Assembly: GCA_030710605.1 (NCBI GenBank) | Contig: CP092864.1 | Span: forward strand, 140,634,277 to 140,698,276 | Direction: 5' to 3' | DNA from: Cordylochernes scorpioides | Lineage: Eukaryota; Arthropoda; Arachnida; Pseudoscorpiones; Chernetidae | Length of the DNA stretch: 64,000 nt | Shown here: positions 1 through 8,764 of the stretch, piece by piece | Layout: each line of letters begins with the position of its first letter | Numbering within the stretch: position 1 is the first letter of the stretch | Translations under genes and position numbers: made by a program | Notes under the pieces: model-generated | Databases searched by the model: none | What the model was told of the DNA's origin: nothing | Seen by the model: the letters and a program-made list of their open reading frames with translations, nothing else

Positions 1-110
1 TATTGGAGCATTTTTTTTTAATTAGAAAAAAAGTTCCTAATACCATATTCGGTCTCATAGTGGTCGAAAACCAATAGTTTAGATCACTCGTACACTGACG
101 ATCCCCAATA
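1..110 (-). repeat. tRNA-derived SINE, head end, partial
   Basis: Reading the minus strand, this resembles the 5' head of the SINE seen whole at 10590-10899, including the TGGTCTAAAC-like stretch, the box-B-like region (here eroded) and the run leading into the GGAGCATTTTT segment. It is cut by the window edge and is the most diverged of the four copies. It does not encode protein. Confidence 0.5.
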
Positions 111-179
111 ATACAAAATGAACAATTCACATTAAGCATTGACATAAGCATTCACATAAGCAGCATTGTTAGAAGAAGA

Positions 180-480
180 GTAGACCTCTTTATAAATCCT
201 GACTTCAACTGACCCGGTTGATAGACCTCAGCAAGGGTCCCACTCCAGGGATTCCGGGGAGCTGCATCTGTACTCATGTTAGAGTCGGCAGTAAAGGTAT
301 CTGCTTCCATGTTAGGAACGGCCTCTAACTACAGGCAAAGTCAGACTTTCACCAAAGTGTGCCTGGATCATGGTGCCATGATCAACGAAAGCTGCACCCC
401 TACACCCTATTCCAGCTCGAGGAGCATGAACTCATGGAATTCGTGTAATCTTTACACAAGGGGATAAGAAACAAAAACAA
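180..480 (+). repeat. LINE-derived short repeat (copy 1)
   Basis: A unit of about 300 bp that recurs in inverted orientation at 6768-7061. The front part carries GACCCGGTTGATAG and a GTTAGGAACGGCC segment. The back part is the same 3' tail (ATGAACTCATGGAATTCGTG, then GATAAGAAACAA) as the LINE ends at 2930 and 7929. It looks like an internally deleted LINE derivative moved by a LINE that shares its tail. No open frame is convincing. Confidence 0.55.
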
Positions 481-944
481 CATTAATTGTGGAACTCTAG
501 AAAAGCAAATTAAAAATGGTCCCGATATTTTCACTGTTATAATTAACCAGTTTATGGATAAACTTATTGAATGTTGGTACCCTGGCTCTACCTCAATGGT
601 GCCTAACAGCTCTTGTTTGCACATTCAGCAGCAAAAAGGTTGATATTGATGCCTTCATCAGCTCACTGTTTGGTCTGATATAGGTAGAAATGCTCATAAC
701 TCTCACATACTTTTCTATAGAGATAAGTTCCATCAAAATAGATGTAAAAACTAGATGCCACCTATTGACCATTTCTGAAAGCTAGCGACCCTAGGTCGGT
801 GACAAAGCAACAATACCAACTTTCACAAACAGAGAAATGCCTAAGCTTGCTGAAGCTGGAGTTGTAGTTCTATCATCAACCCGAGGCTGCTAGTTTGCAG
901 CGACACTCAATAGGTGGGGTCTAGTTTTTACATCTATAGATCAT

Positions 945-1276
945 TATCCATTTGTGGGGGGTTGGTGGAAGGCTGGTTAAACCGTTTGGTTTCCGACCAC
1001 TACGACCCGGGGAGCCTTGGACACTTTTTTCTGTTAAAAAAAAAAATAAAGAAAAAAAATGCTCCAAGGGCCCCCGATTCTTGCAAAAGTCCAACCCCAC
1101 CAGCGAGTGCAAGTAACCAAACGGGGCTCTGGCACATTTGTAAGTGCAAAGTCAAACTGCTTTTCACATGTGTAGACATGTGGTGCGCTTACAGAAAAAG
1201 CAGTCGCTAACTACCCACCATGATTATCATGGCCTGTACCACCACGTGTACTAGGGATAAGCAAAAAAAAAAAAAA
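945..1276 (+). repeat. tRNA-derived SINE (copy 2)
   Basis: Matches the SINE at 10590-10899 in the opposite orientation: tRNA-like head (GGGTTGGTGGAAGG, CTGGTTAAACC), then an A-rich stretch, then a body with CCCCGATTCTTGCAAAAGTC, a CACATGTGTAGACATGTGG palindromic segment and CCATGATTATCATGGCC, ending in GGATAAGC plus an A run. The box B of the head is damaged. It lies upstream of the first PPP4C exon in the window. Confidence 0.7.
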
Positions 1277-1408
1277 TTATCCATTTGTCAAAATTTCTGT
1301 CTCGCCTAGTTTTATTGTCTATTGCTACTTTTTTAAAATTCCATCCAGCGCTATTATCATCTCCAATCATCCAACTGGTGCTGTATTGATTGTTGACTTT
1401 GTTTCTAG

Positions 1409-1582
1409 GTCCGCTACCCTGACCGAATAACTCTGATCAGAGGCAACCATGAAAGTAGGCAAATTACTCAAGTGTACGGCTTCTATGATGAGTGTCTCCG
1501 CAAGTACGGCTCCATCACAGTGTGGAGGTACTGCACGGAGATCTTCGACTACCTCAGCTTGTCTGCCATCATTGATGGGAAG
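1409..1582 (+). CDS. PPP4C: PPP4C exon ([16 protein letters not shown] to IIDGK)
   Basis: 174 nt, 58 codons, phase 0 at both ends. The acceptor is TTTGTTTCTAG and the donor is AAG|GTAAGT. It encodes the RGNHE motif, whose Asn and His contribute to metal binding and acid catalysis in PPP phosphatases, and [21 protein letters not shown]. The following intron carries the tandem MITE array. Confidence 0.96.
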
Positions 1583-4500
1583 GTAAGTTCTTTCAGTTGG
1601 AATTTGATTTACAGTAGAACCTCCCTTTAGCGGACACCTCTCCACAAAGGACAGTTTTCATAAAAAAAAAAATACCATTTTTATATATATACTATTTGAC
1701 AACTCTCCGGTAAAAGGACACCTCTCCCTAAATGACACTTTGGCTCTGCAATTAGATGTCCTTTACAGGGAGGTTCTACTGTATTTAGCACCTCTCCCTA
1801 AAGGACATTTTGGCTCTGAAATTAGGTGTCTTTTACAGGGAGGTTCTACTGTGTTTAGCAATTCTCCAGTAAAAGGACACCTCTCCTTAAAGGACACTTT
1901 GGCTCTGCAATTAGGTGTCCTTTACAGGGAGGTTCTACTGTGTTTAGCAACTCTCCAGTAAAAGGACACCTCTCCTTAAATGACACTTTGGCTCTGCAAT
2001 TAGGTGTCCTTTACAGGGAGGTTCTACTGTATTTAGCAACTCTCCAGTAAAAGGACACCTCTCCCTAAATGACACTTTGGCTCTGCAATTAGGCGTCATT
2101 TACAGGGAGGTTCTACTGTATTTAGCAACTCTCAAGTAAGAGGACACCTCTTCCTAAAGGACACTATGGCTCTGCAATTAGGTGTCCTTTACAGGGAGGT
2201 TCTACTGTATTTAGCAACTCTCCCTAAAGGACACTTTGGCTCTAGATATTTTTTACAGGGAGGTTGTAATGCATTACATAACTACTTCCTTCAGTCTCTT
2301 TTTTAAAAAAATACATTGGGAAGAAGAGGTACAATCTCAAATTCCACAAAAACATTCTTATCTGGGATGATAGGTCGTTGAAGATATTGTTTAGCATTGT
2401 TTTATTGACAGCACATTCTCTTATTTTGTTTCTTTTTAATTTGCCTAATTTGATTTGCATATACAGTAGAACCTCCCTGTAAACGACACCTAATTGCAGA
2501 GCCAAAGTGTCCTTTAGGGAGAGGTGTCTTCTTACTGGAAAGTTACTAAATAGTAAAAAAAAAGGCAATTTTGAAAATGAAAACTGTCCTTTGTAGAGAG
2601 GTGTCCGCTAAATGGAGGTTCTACTGTATATATAATTCCATCCCCCTACAACTGCATAATTGATTGCACGATCAGGAGATGCCCTTTTTTTCTTTGTTTC
2701 TCCATGCCGAGACCCTCACTTTATTGTGCTGTGCTGCCACCAGATCTTCTGTGTACACGGAGGCTTGTCGCCCTCCATCCAGACCCTGGACCAGATCAGG
2801 ACCATTGACCGCAAGCAAGAAGTTCCCCATGACGGCCCCATGTGTGATCTCCTGTGGTCTGATCCTGAAGGTAACCTACCACACTTACAAAAAGGCATTA
2901 GATGGCACAACTCTTTTTTTATAAGATAGAAAATAATAACAAAATTTATCCCACTTGCCCAAAATGTAGTTTGGTACCTGCAAGCTCCAGAACACATTTT
3001 GGCTTGCATTAGATGCACTAAACAGGACCTTTGGGAGTGGCCGCTGCTCATCATAAAACAGCTCGAGGAGCATGAACTCATGGAATTCGTGTAATCTTTA
3101 CACAAGGGGATAAGAAACAACAACAACAACAACTCTTTTTTATTGAACTCATGGAATTCGTGTAATCTTTACATAACAGGATAAGAAACATCAACAGCTC
3201 TTTTTTATTAATTGTATAAAGTTGCTTTCGGGCAAGCCCTTCCTCAGCCAACTAAAACTTGCTGAGGAAGAGCTTGCCTGAAAGCTAATTTATACAATTA
3301 ATAAAAAAAGAGTTGTTGTCTCTTGTACCTTTTTGTCATTTGTCAAAATCCGCAAACCTGTGATAATGCATTATAACCATTTTTTATAATTCAACACTAA
3401 CTGTAATTCAACAACAACAAAAATCCTCTATTAAAGACACTCGTCCAATAAAGATTCTCCCAGATAGGTAAACAGAAGTAAACATAGCAGTTATCTACAG
3501 AAAGTGGAGATTAACGTTGACCTTTCTTCAAGTTGGATCCATCATCTGTGTTGTGTCTATTGTCTCGTTGTTTTCCAGAATTTGTCAAAAGCTAATGCAT
3601 ATTGGAGAAGACTAATTCAACCTAAAATTCTGATCCCCTGGGGTGTTGAATTAAAGGTATTATCTATGGATTGTGCTCTTTGTCTCATACAATTAACTTT
3701 TTCTACCATCTAAATGTTATTGCCACGTGGAAAATTAGGGAAGACAAAAACTTCAGGAGGAAACAAAATTTATTTCAGGGAAGGACAAACTAAGAACGGT
3801 AACAAAAGATAAGCCACGAGGGAAATTTACAGTCGCAAGATATAAAACATAAAAATGACCACTCTGTTAAATAAAAATAATAAAATTAAGAAATACTATG
3901 TTACATAAATAAAATTAATAAATACTATGTTACATAGCTTCTTCCCTATGGGAGCTGTGACCCACAGCTAGCAATTATTGTAGATACTGACGTGGATTTG
4001 GCGTGCTTCTGCCAAGGATTCCATCGAAGTCTTGGAACTTTGTCCCTAGTACCTTTGCGTCCATTTTCTTGCGGCGTGAAGAGCGGCTTTGTCGTCGTAT
4101 CGTCTATAGGGACATCGTCATCTTCGAGGGGAGTCTTGGCTTTAGCATGGCGGTGGAATCCTGATGTCAGTCTCCGAAAATGTAGATCACAGCACCCATG
4201 GCTTCAAGGTCTTCTCGGCGATCTTCAGTTTGTCTTCCCTAACTTACCCAGCATCTCCACCAAAATGCCACGTGGAAAATTAGGGAAGACAAAAACTTCA
4301 GGAGGAAACAAAATTTATTTCAGGGAAGGACAAACTAAGAACGGTAACAAAAGATAAGCCACGAGAGAAATTTACAGAGTCGCAAGATATAAAACATAAA
4401 AATGACCACTCTGTTAAATAAAAATAATAAAATTAAGAAATACTATGTTACATAAATAAAATTAATAAATACTATGTTACATTATTCTTGGCACAGTTTT

Positions 4501-7500
4501 GATTTTCCTGCCATAAAAAAAGTTAATTTTTTTTCCTCAAATATCTTTTATTGTTTCATGTCAATTCAGTCCTAAAAACAGCATGGAGAGGAGCTCTTAA
4601 ATATCATCCCAGAACTATGTCAGAAGTTATGGGAATGTGAGAAATTGACAACTGAATGGAAAAAAAAAAAATCTACTTATCCTCAAAAAAAGAAAACCCA
4701 AAGATCTCCAGAAATCACAGAACCATTGCACTTATCCCACACACAAGTAAAATACTTCTCAATATACAGTAGAACCTCCTTTTAGCGGACACCTCTTCAC
4801 AGCAGACACTTTTAATTTGCAAAATTACTATTTTCACAATTTAGTAACTCTCCAGGAAGAGGACACATCTCCCTAAAGTACACCTTGGCTCTGCAATTAG
4901 GTGTTGTCCTTTACAGGTAGGGTCTACTAATTGAAAAAGAATGGAACCCCATTTATAAATATAGAATTACCACCAGAACAAGCAGGTTTCAGAAGAGGTA
5001 GAGGGACAAAAGATCAAATATAGCAAACCTAGGATGGCTAAAGGAAATGTATTCTATATACAGTTACGAGCGTCATTCCTCATCTCTGTCACGGTTGGCT
5101 TTTTTTTGGAATGACGCCCTCCTATTGGTTGGCTACGATCACGCCACCTTTGCCCCCCCCCCCACTTGCTTTTTTTTGGAATGGCGCTCTCCTATTGATT
5201 CGCTACGATGGCGCCGCCAATGCGCGAGACACTTCTGTCACCGTTTGCTTTTGGTTCAGTGGTAGAATGCTCGCCTGCCACGCGGGCGCCCCGGGTTCGA
5301 TTCCCGGCCGATGCATTTTTTTTTTTACAATTTTTAAAACTCATTTATATATTATACAAGAATGACATCCACGGCGCCAATTTATAATTGTAACAAATAG
5401 TATTTGAATAAAAGCATTTAATCGGGTAAACCCGGGCGTTGCTCGGGTCATTCGGCTAGTAAATCTATATTTATGTTTCATTGAATATAACAAAAGATTT
5501 TGACTGTAAATCACACGAAACTATGGACAACACAAAGACTAATGGCAGTGCTAGAACATCTTATTGTTCTTATAAAAGAACTATATACAGAACAGGAAAC
5601 CACAGTTGTCAGTGTTGAACAGGCGGTTCCAGATGTTCATAGAGAAGGTGGCTTCTTGGGTAAACCATCTGGAGAAAGAATATAACTTTGTAACTGTTCC
5701 AAATTGTATCTCTTATCAGAATAGGCCACTTTTTATATCACAGAAATGCTGTGCTGATGAAAGTTGTGGAAATATTTCCACACATGTAAACTATTTTATC
5801 TACTACTAGACGAATGACCCGGGCAACGCCCGGGTTTACACGATTAAATGTATTTTACATATGGAAGATGGACGTAGTTCCCGGAGGTCACCCGCGAGGC
5901 TTTTTTGGCATTTGGCACAGCTGTGTCACCAACGCCAGGACCGTGCTCGGTGGGAACTTGAACTGGCCAACCGGCCGGCAGCCGGACGATTCCATTTTCT
6001 CGGAGGGGGCCCGGGGGCAGGGAAGTCACGTGCTCGCCGGCAGCCAATGGGCGCCCCCGCCGTCAGACCGCCACCGTTCTAGAGGGCGCTGCTCGTGAGC
6101 TAAGTAGAATAATTTGAATATATAGTTTTAATAATTGATTTATATATTTTTTAAAATAGCCTATCGTCATCCCCGTTATTTTTTACCTATGTATGGAAAT
6201 TTTTGTTTGAATTAGTGAACTACTGCGAATTTGTATACCGTGCATACAAACAGACCAACAAACATACAAACATTCATTTTTATATATATAGATATGTACA
6301 TGTGTGTGTGAAAAAAAATGCCCCAATGGCCCCCAATTCTTGCAAAATCTAACCCAACCTATGAGTGCAAGTAACGAAATGGGACTCTGGCACATTTGTA
6401 AGGGCAAAAGTCGAACTGCTTTTCACATGTGTAGACCTGTGGTGCACTTACAGTAAAAGCAGTCACCTACATCTACCCACCATGATTATCATGGCCTGTA
6501 CCACATGTGCTAGAGATAAGCAAAAAAATTATATATGTGTATGTGTGTAGACACACAAGGGTGGGGGGTGAGCCCACGAGGAGCAGGCTACCTGTTTGGC
6601 AGCGACGTGGTGAGCCAGTTCAACGCGGCCAATGACATCGACATGATCTGCCGAGCCCACCAGCTGGTCATGGAGGGCTACAAGTGGCACTTCAATGAGA
6701 CAGTTCTCACTGTCTGGTCCGCCCCTAACTACTGCTACAGGTGAGTGGAATCTCTTGGTCCACTTTGTTGTTGTTGTTTCTTATCCCCTTGTGTAAGGAT
6801 TACACGAATTCCATGAGTTCATGATCTCATGGAATGGGGTATAAGGGTGCAGCTTTCGTTGATCATGGCACAATGAACCAGGCACACTTTGGTGAAAGTC
6901 TGACTTTGCCTGTAATTTGAGGCTGTTCCTAACATGGAAGCCTTTTCTGCTGACTCTAACATGAGTACAGACACAGTTCCTCCATATCCCTGGAGTGGGA
7001 CCCTTGCTGAGGACCATCAACTGGGTCAGTTGAACTCAGGATTTCTAAAGAGTCCACTTTAAAAGGACCCATCAAAATAGAAGCACCCTTTTTGTAGAAC
7101 TCTTTCAGTTATTGCCATTGACTATTCATTAGTATACTTTCCATCTATGCAAAGAAAAATTAGAAATTGAACTATCTCATGTACATCTTTTGAGTGTCAG
7201 TTTAATAATGAAGAAAGAGAGACTTACTTATCAAAAAGTAAAGAACAGCCAACTTTACCTCAACCTTTGCCGGTCCCAAGCCCGGATGAAAAAGGAGGAG
7301 GGGGAGCAGTAACAAGCTCGCTAAAAAACCTGGGCTCAGCTGGCCCGGCTGATAGTACCCTGTAAGGGCTCCTAATCCAGGGATACAGGATGAGTAGCGT
7401 TTGTACTCCATGTTAGGAGGGCTGCACATGGCGTCTGTTCCTCATGTCAGAGGCGACTATTTCTTTTGGAGCTAAGTCGGCCTGCCACTGAGTAGTGCTC

Positions 7501-8764
7501 CCAGTCTTAATGACAAAGGCAGATGCATTCTAGTTCACCAATGTGTGGAGATAAAAAAGAAGAAGAAGAAGACCTTAGTGCAAAGTATTTTAACCAGCGC
7601 CATATCAAGTCAAATGGTTGCTATGTCCCTATATAACTTTTACCAAGCAGTAAGCGTGAAAAGAAATTAGAGTAATCGTTTTCTCCTCCACTACATGATG
7701 GTGATTGATCATTGTGAGGATATCGTTGGAAGCCGGCAATGAGATATTTACTACAATAGAACCTCCCTGTAAAGAACACCTAATTGCAGAGCTAAGGTGT
7801 CCTTTAGGGAGAGGTGTCCTCTTACCGGAGAGTTGTTAAAAGGCTAAAATGGCAATTTTACAAATGAAAGCTGTCGTTTATAGATAAGTGTCTTCTAATG
7901 TGAGTGCCCTCTCATGGAGGTTCTACTGTATAAGACTTGCCCAAAATATAGCTTGGCACCTGCAGCTCCAGAACACATTTTGGCTTGCATTAGATGCATT
8001 AAACAGGACCTTTGGGAGAGGCCGCTGCTCATCATAAAACAGCTCGAGGAGCATGAACTCATGGAATTTGTGTAATCTTTACACAAGGGGATAAGAAACA
8101 ACAACAACTGTATAAGACTGGTGACTTAATAAAGACATTGTGAGTTTTTGTGTATTCATAAGTATACCCTAATGGACAAAACGGTGTAACACTTGTGTGA
8201 CTTCCAGATGTGGGAATGTTGCCGCCATCTTGGAACTGGATGAACATCTCCAGAGAGAGTTCACCATCTTCGAAGCAGCACCACAGGTACGACATTCCTT
8301 TAATATGATGGGTGTACAGCCCATTCTTGTGTACCGGCTTGGCTGCAGTAATTAATGTAATGGACTGGGAGCACTACTCAGTGGTAGGCCGACTTAGCTC
8401 CAAAAGAAATGGCCGCCTTTGATATGAGGAACAGACACCATGTGCAGCCGCTGCTCATCCTGTATCCCTGGATCAGGAGCCCTTACAGGGTACTATCAGC
8501 CGGGCCAGCTGAACCCAGGTGTTTTAATGTAAGCTTGTTACTGCTCCCCCTCCTTCTTTTTCATCCAGGCTTGGGACCGGCAAAGGCGGAGTTAAATAAC
8601 ATCTAATATAGCTGATTTATAAGATAGGAAGGTAGGAGCTTGTGCTGCATACAACTCTTCACATTTTAAAGTTATAAAGGAATTTCTTCCCAACAACATG
8701 TGATGGTGTCCAGGAGACCCGAGGAGTTCCAACAAAGAAGCCTCAGCCAGACTACTTCCTATAA
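1409..8764 (+). CDS. PPP4C: Protein phosphatase 4 catalytic subunit, 3' five exons (partial gene)
   Basis: This is the only confident host gene. The exons 1409-1582, 2744-2870, 6551-6740, 8208-8286 and 8714-8764 join in frame and code for about 206 residues, the C-terminal two-thirds of a protein of about 307. PP4c is a PPP-family Ser/Thr phosphatase with a two-metal centre; with its regulatory subunits it acts in DNA-damage response, centrosome function and splicing-factor regulation. Visible family motifs are [33 protein letters not shown] and SAPNYCYR, plus the DYFL end whose last leucine is carboxymethylated in this family. DECLRKYGS and [13 protein letters not shown] identify PP4 rather than PP6 or PP2A. 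The N-terminal third with GDIHG and GDFVDRG is not in the window and must lie upstream. No frameshift or stop is seen. Introns are unusually rich in transposons. Confidence 0.96.
1612..2269 (+). repeat. MITE amplified into a tandem array in PPP4C intron
   Basis: The array starts with TA followed by CAGTAGAACCTCCCT and contains about seven units of roughly 75-90 bp. Each unit carries GGACACCTCTCC, ACTTTGGCTCTGCAATTAGG and GGGAGGTTCTACTG. The unit corresponds to the body of the single-copy MITEs at 2464, 4767, 7754 and 9541. The units are similar enough to suggest fairly recent unequal exchange or slippage. Confidence 0.85.
2464..2626 (-). mobile_element. TA-flanked MITE (CAGTAGAACC family)
   Basis: Terminal inverted repeats CAGTAGAACCTCCCTG and TGGAGGTTCTACTG are flanked by TA on both sides, as for Tc1/mariner-type insertions. 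It is about 163 bp with no coding capacity. The internal motifs run in the opposite order to the 1612 array. Confidence 0.8.
2744..2870 (+). CDS. PPP4C: PPP4C exon ([11 protein letters not shown] to DPE)
   Basis: 127 nt; it ends one base into a codon. The acceptor is TGCTGCCACCAG and the donor is GAAG|GTAACC. It contains [11 protein letters not shown] (metal-ligand His) and [20 protein letters not shown], the segment most diagnostic of PP4. Confidence 0.96.
2930..3190 (+). repeat. LINE 3'-end fragments, two overlapping pieces
   Basis: 2930-3130 translates on the plus strand, with breaks, to a LINE ORF2 C-terminus ([33 protein letters not shown]) followed by a short 3' UTR and an (ACA)n tail. 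3146-3190 repeats only the last GAACTCATGGAATTCGTGTA plus tail. Several other 5'-truncated copies exist (7929, 9902). Confidence 0.75.
3191..3313. repeat. Foldback palindrome in PPP4C intron
   Basis: Two arms of about 55 bp face each other around a 12-base spacer (CAACTAAAACTT). The left arm runs TTTTTTATTAATTGTATAAA to CCTTCCTCAGC and the right arm runs GCTGAGGAAG to TTTATACAATTAATAAAAAA. A few mismatches are present. Transcribed as part of the intron, it would form a long hairpin. Confidence 0.85.
3314..3720. other. Intronic sequence, nothing recognised
   Basis: AT-rich intron DNA between the foldback palindrome and the TRIM element. A 69-codon frame at 3504 shows no family resemblance and I treat it as chance. 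It ends with TTAT, the target duplication of the TRIM. Confidence 0.6.
3721..3934 (-). repeat. TRIM 3' LTR
   Basis: On the plus strand it begins TGCCACGTGGAAAATTAGGG and ends ACTATGTTACA. It differs from the partner LTR by only a few bases, including a 2-bp indel. Confidence 0.85.
4266..4481 (-). repeat. TRIM 5' LTR
   Basis: Same ends as the partner LTR; followed by TTAT, the second half of the target duplication. The primer-site-like sequence lies at 4247-4262. Confidence 0.85.
4575..5048 (+). pseudogene. LINE reverse-transcriptase fragment, interrupted by a MITE
   Basis: Broken frames give [16 protein letters not shown], then after the MITE (4767-4928) [16 protein letters not shown] and IANLRWLKE-like residues. 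These are the fingers-region motifs of an APE-type LINE reverse transcriptase. Several frameshifts show it is old. The next piece of the same domain is at 5495-5690. Confidence 0.7.
4767..4928 (+). mobile_element. TA-flanked MITE (CAGTAGAACC family)
   Basis: Starts TA|CAGTAGAACCTCC and ends near GGTCTACTAA with a decayed right terminal repeat. It is inserted in the LINE reverse-transcriptase remnant and is therefore younger than it. Confidence 0.7.
5050..5460 (-). repeat. Composite repeat carrying a tRNA-Gly-like segment
   Basis: Contains a GC-rich partial duplication (GGAATGACGCCCTCCTATTGG and GGAATGGCGCTCTCCTATTG), then CTGTCACCGTTTGCTTTT, the tRNA-Gly-like sequence, a T run, ACAATTTTTAAAACTCATTT, and finally the minus-strand head (ACCCGGGCGTTGCTCGGGTC, ATTCGGCTAG). 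The same order of blocks appears around 24.6-25.0 kb and, inverted, around 61.7-62.6 kb. Confidence 0.65.
5251..5315 (+). tRNA. tRNA-Gly(GCC)-like pseudogene, 5' end replaced
   Basis: TGGTTCAGTGGTAGAATGC (A box), a GCC anticodon in CTCGCCTGCCACGCGGG, GGGTTCGATTCCC (B box) and a CCGATGCA 3' end. The 5' acceptor strand is missing (TTTGCTTT instead of GCATCGG), so the acceptor stem cannot pair. A T run follows. It is probably a tRNA-derived repeat part, not a working tRNA. Confidence 0.6.
5495..5690 (+). pseudogene. LINE reverse-transcriptase fragment (second piece)
   Basis: Plus-strand residues [17 protein letters not shown] resemble the palm-region stretch that lies between the FRRGRGT motif and the catalytic YADD in BovB/RTE-like and related LINE reverse transcriptases. 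It lies downstream of the piece at 4575-5048, with the composite repeat inserted between them. The frame is lost beyond about 5690. Confidence 0.55.
5806..6296 (+). repeat. ACTAG-headed dispersed repeat, complete copy
   Basis: Head ACTAGACGAATGACCCGGGC and AACGCCCGGGTTTACACG; tail ACATACAAACATTCATTTTT followed by (TA)n and GATA. The inside holds an unusually GC-rich stretch (5870-6085) ending TAGAGGGCGCTGCTCGTGAG. The tail half matches, inverted, the copy at 25213-25556. No protein is encoded and the class is unknown. Confidence 0.7.
6309..6527 (+). repeat. tRNA-derived SINE (copy 3, 5'-truncated)
   Basis: Carries only the SINE body: CCAATTCTTGCAAAAT, a CACATGTGTAGACCTGTGG segment, ACCATGATTATCATGGCC and the GATAAGC plus A tail. 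Its tail ends about 23 bases before the PPP4C exon at 6551. Confidence 0.75.
6551..6740 (+). CDS. PPP4C: PPP4C exon ([13 protein letters not shown] to NYCYR)
   Basis: 190 nt. It starts by completing a GAC codon and ends two bases into an Arg codon (donor CAG|GTGAGT). It encodes [25 protein letters not shown] (metal-ligand His) and [10 protein letters not shown]. The acceptor is a TG-rich TATGTGTATGTGTGTAG directly after a SINE tail, so the pyrimidine tract is poor. Confidence 0.95.
6768..7061 (-). repeat. LINE-derived short repeat (copy 2)
   Basis: Inverted copy of the unit at 180-480, ending on the left in (GTT)n CTTATCCCC, the complement of the shared LINE tail. Together the two copies could pair across the gene. 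Confidence 0.65.
7255..7518 (-). repeat. Dispersed repeat A, one orientation
   Basis: Contains GCCGGTCCCAAGCCCGGATG, CTGGCCCGGCTGATAGTACC and GGAGCTAAGTCGGCCTGCCA. The same sequence lies inverted at 8346-8600, about 0.8 kb away. It resembles a LINE non-coding piece; no frame is intact. Confidence 0.65.
7754..7928 (-). mobile_element. TA-flanked MITE (CAGTAGAACC family)
   Basis: Ends CAATAGAACCTCCCTG and GGAGGTTCTACTG with TA on both sides. Same family as 2464-2626. A LINE 3' fragment begins immediately to its right. Confidence 0.75.
7929..8108 (+). pseudogene. LINE ORF2 C-terminal fragment with 3' tail
   Basis: Encodes the decayed C-terminus seen at 2930 (CPKY-like, [38 protein letters not shown]) and ends in GGATAAGAAACAACAACAAC. 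It is 5'-truncated, typical of LINE insertion. Confidence 0.75.
8208..8286 (+). CDS. PPP4C: PPP4C exon ([13 protein letters not shown] to EAAPQ)
   Basis: 79 nt: one base finishing the split Arg codon, then 26 codons ending EAAPQ. The acceptor is TGTGTGACTTCCAG and the donor is CAG|GTACGA. The encoded sequence matches the conserved PP4 core after the NYCYR motif. Confidence 0.95.
8346..8600 (+). repeat. Dispersed repeat A, inverted partner
   Basis: Inverted copy of 7255-7518, lying in the intron before the last PPP4C exon. In pre-mRNA the pair would flank the exon at 8208-8286. Confidence 0.65.
8714..8764 (+). CDS. PPP4C: PPP4C terminal exon ([16 protein letters not shown])
   Basis: 16 codons plus TAA. 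The acceptor is TGATGGTGTCCAG. It ends PDYFL, the PP2A/PP4-type C-terminal tail, so the reading frame finishes exactly where the family ends. Confidence 0.94.
   Translation, partial: ETRGVPTKKPQPDYFL

Larger units (their letters stand above)
3721..4481 (-). mobile_element. TRIM: miniature LTR retrotransposon
   Basis: Two direct repeats (3721-3934 and 4266-4481), nearly identical, begin TG and end CA and flank only 331 bp. TTAT is duplicated outside (3717-3720 and 4482-4485). Read on the minus strand, the right repeat is followed after AAA by TGGTGGAGATGCTGGG, which matches the 3' end of a tRNA-Ala except at one base and so fits a primer site. A purine run (AGGGAAGAAGC) lies just before the left repeat and fits a polypurine tract. 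There is no coding frame beyond chance. Size and layout fit a terminal-repeat retrotransposon in miniature, which would need proteins from another element. It sits inside a PPP4C intron. Confidence 0.85.

Noticed and set aside
1612-2269. CRISPR-like array
   Set aside because: Units are contiguous without unique spacers, flanked by inverted MITE ends, and the genome is eukaryotic.
5251-5315. A working tRNA-Gly gene
   Set aside because: The 5' acceptor strand is replaced and cannot pair.
1409-8764. PPP6C or PP2A catalytic subunit
   Set aside because: [22 protein letters not shown] and the C-terminal [10 protein letters not shown] region match PP4, not PP6 or PP2A.
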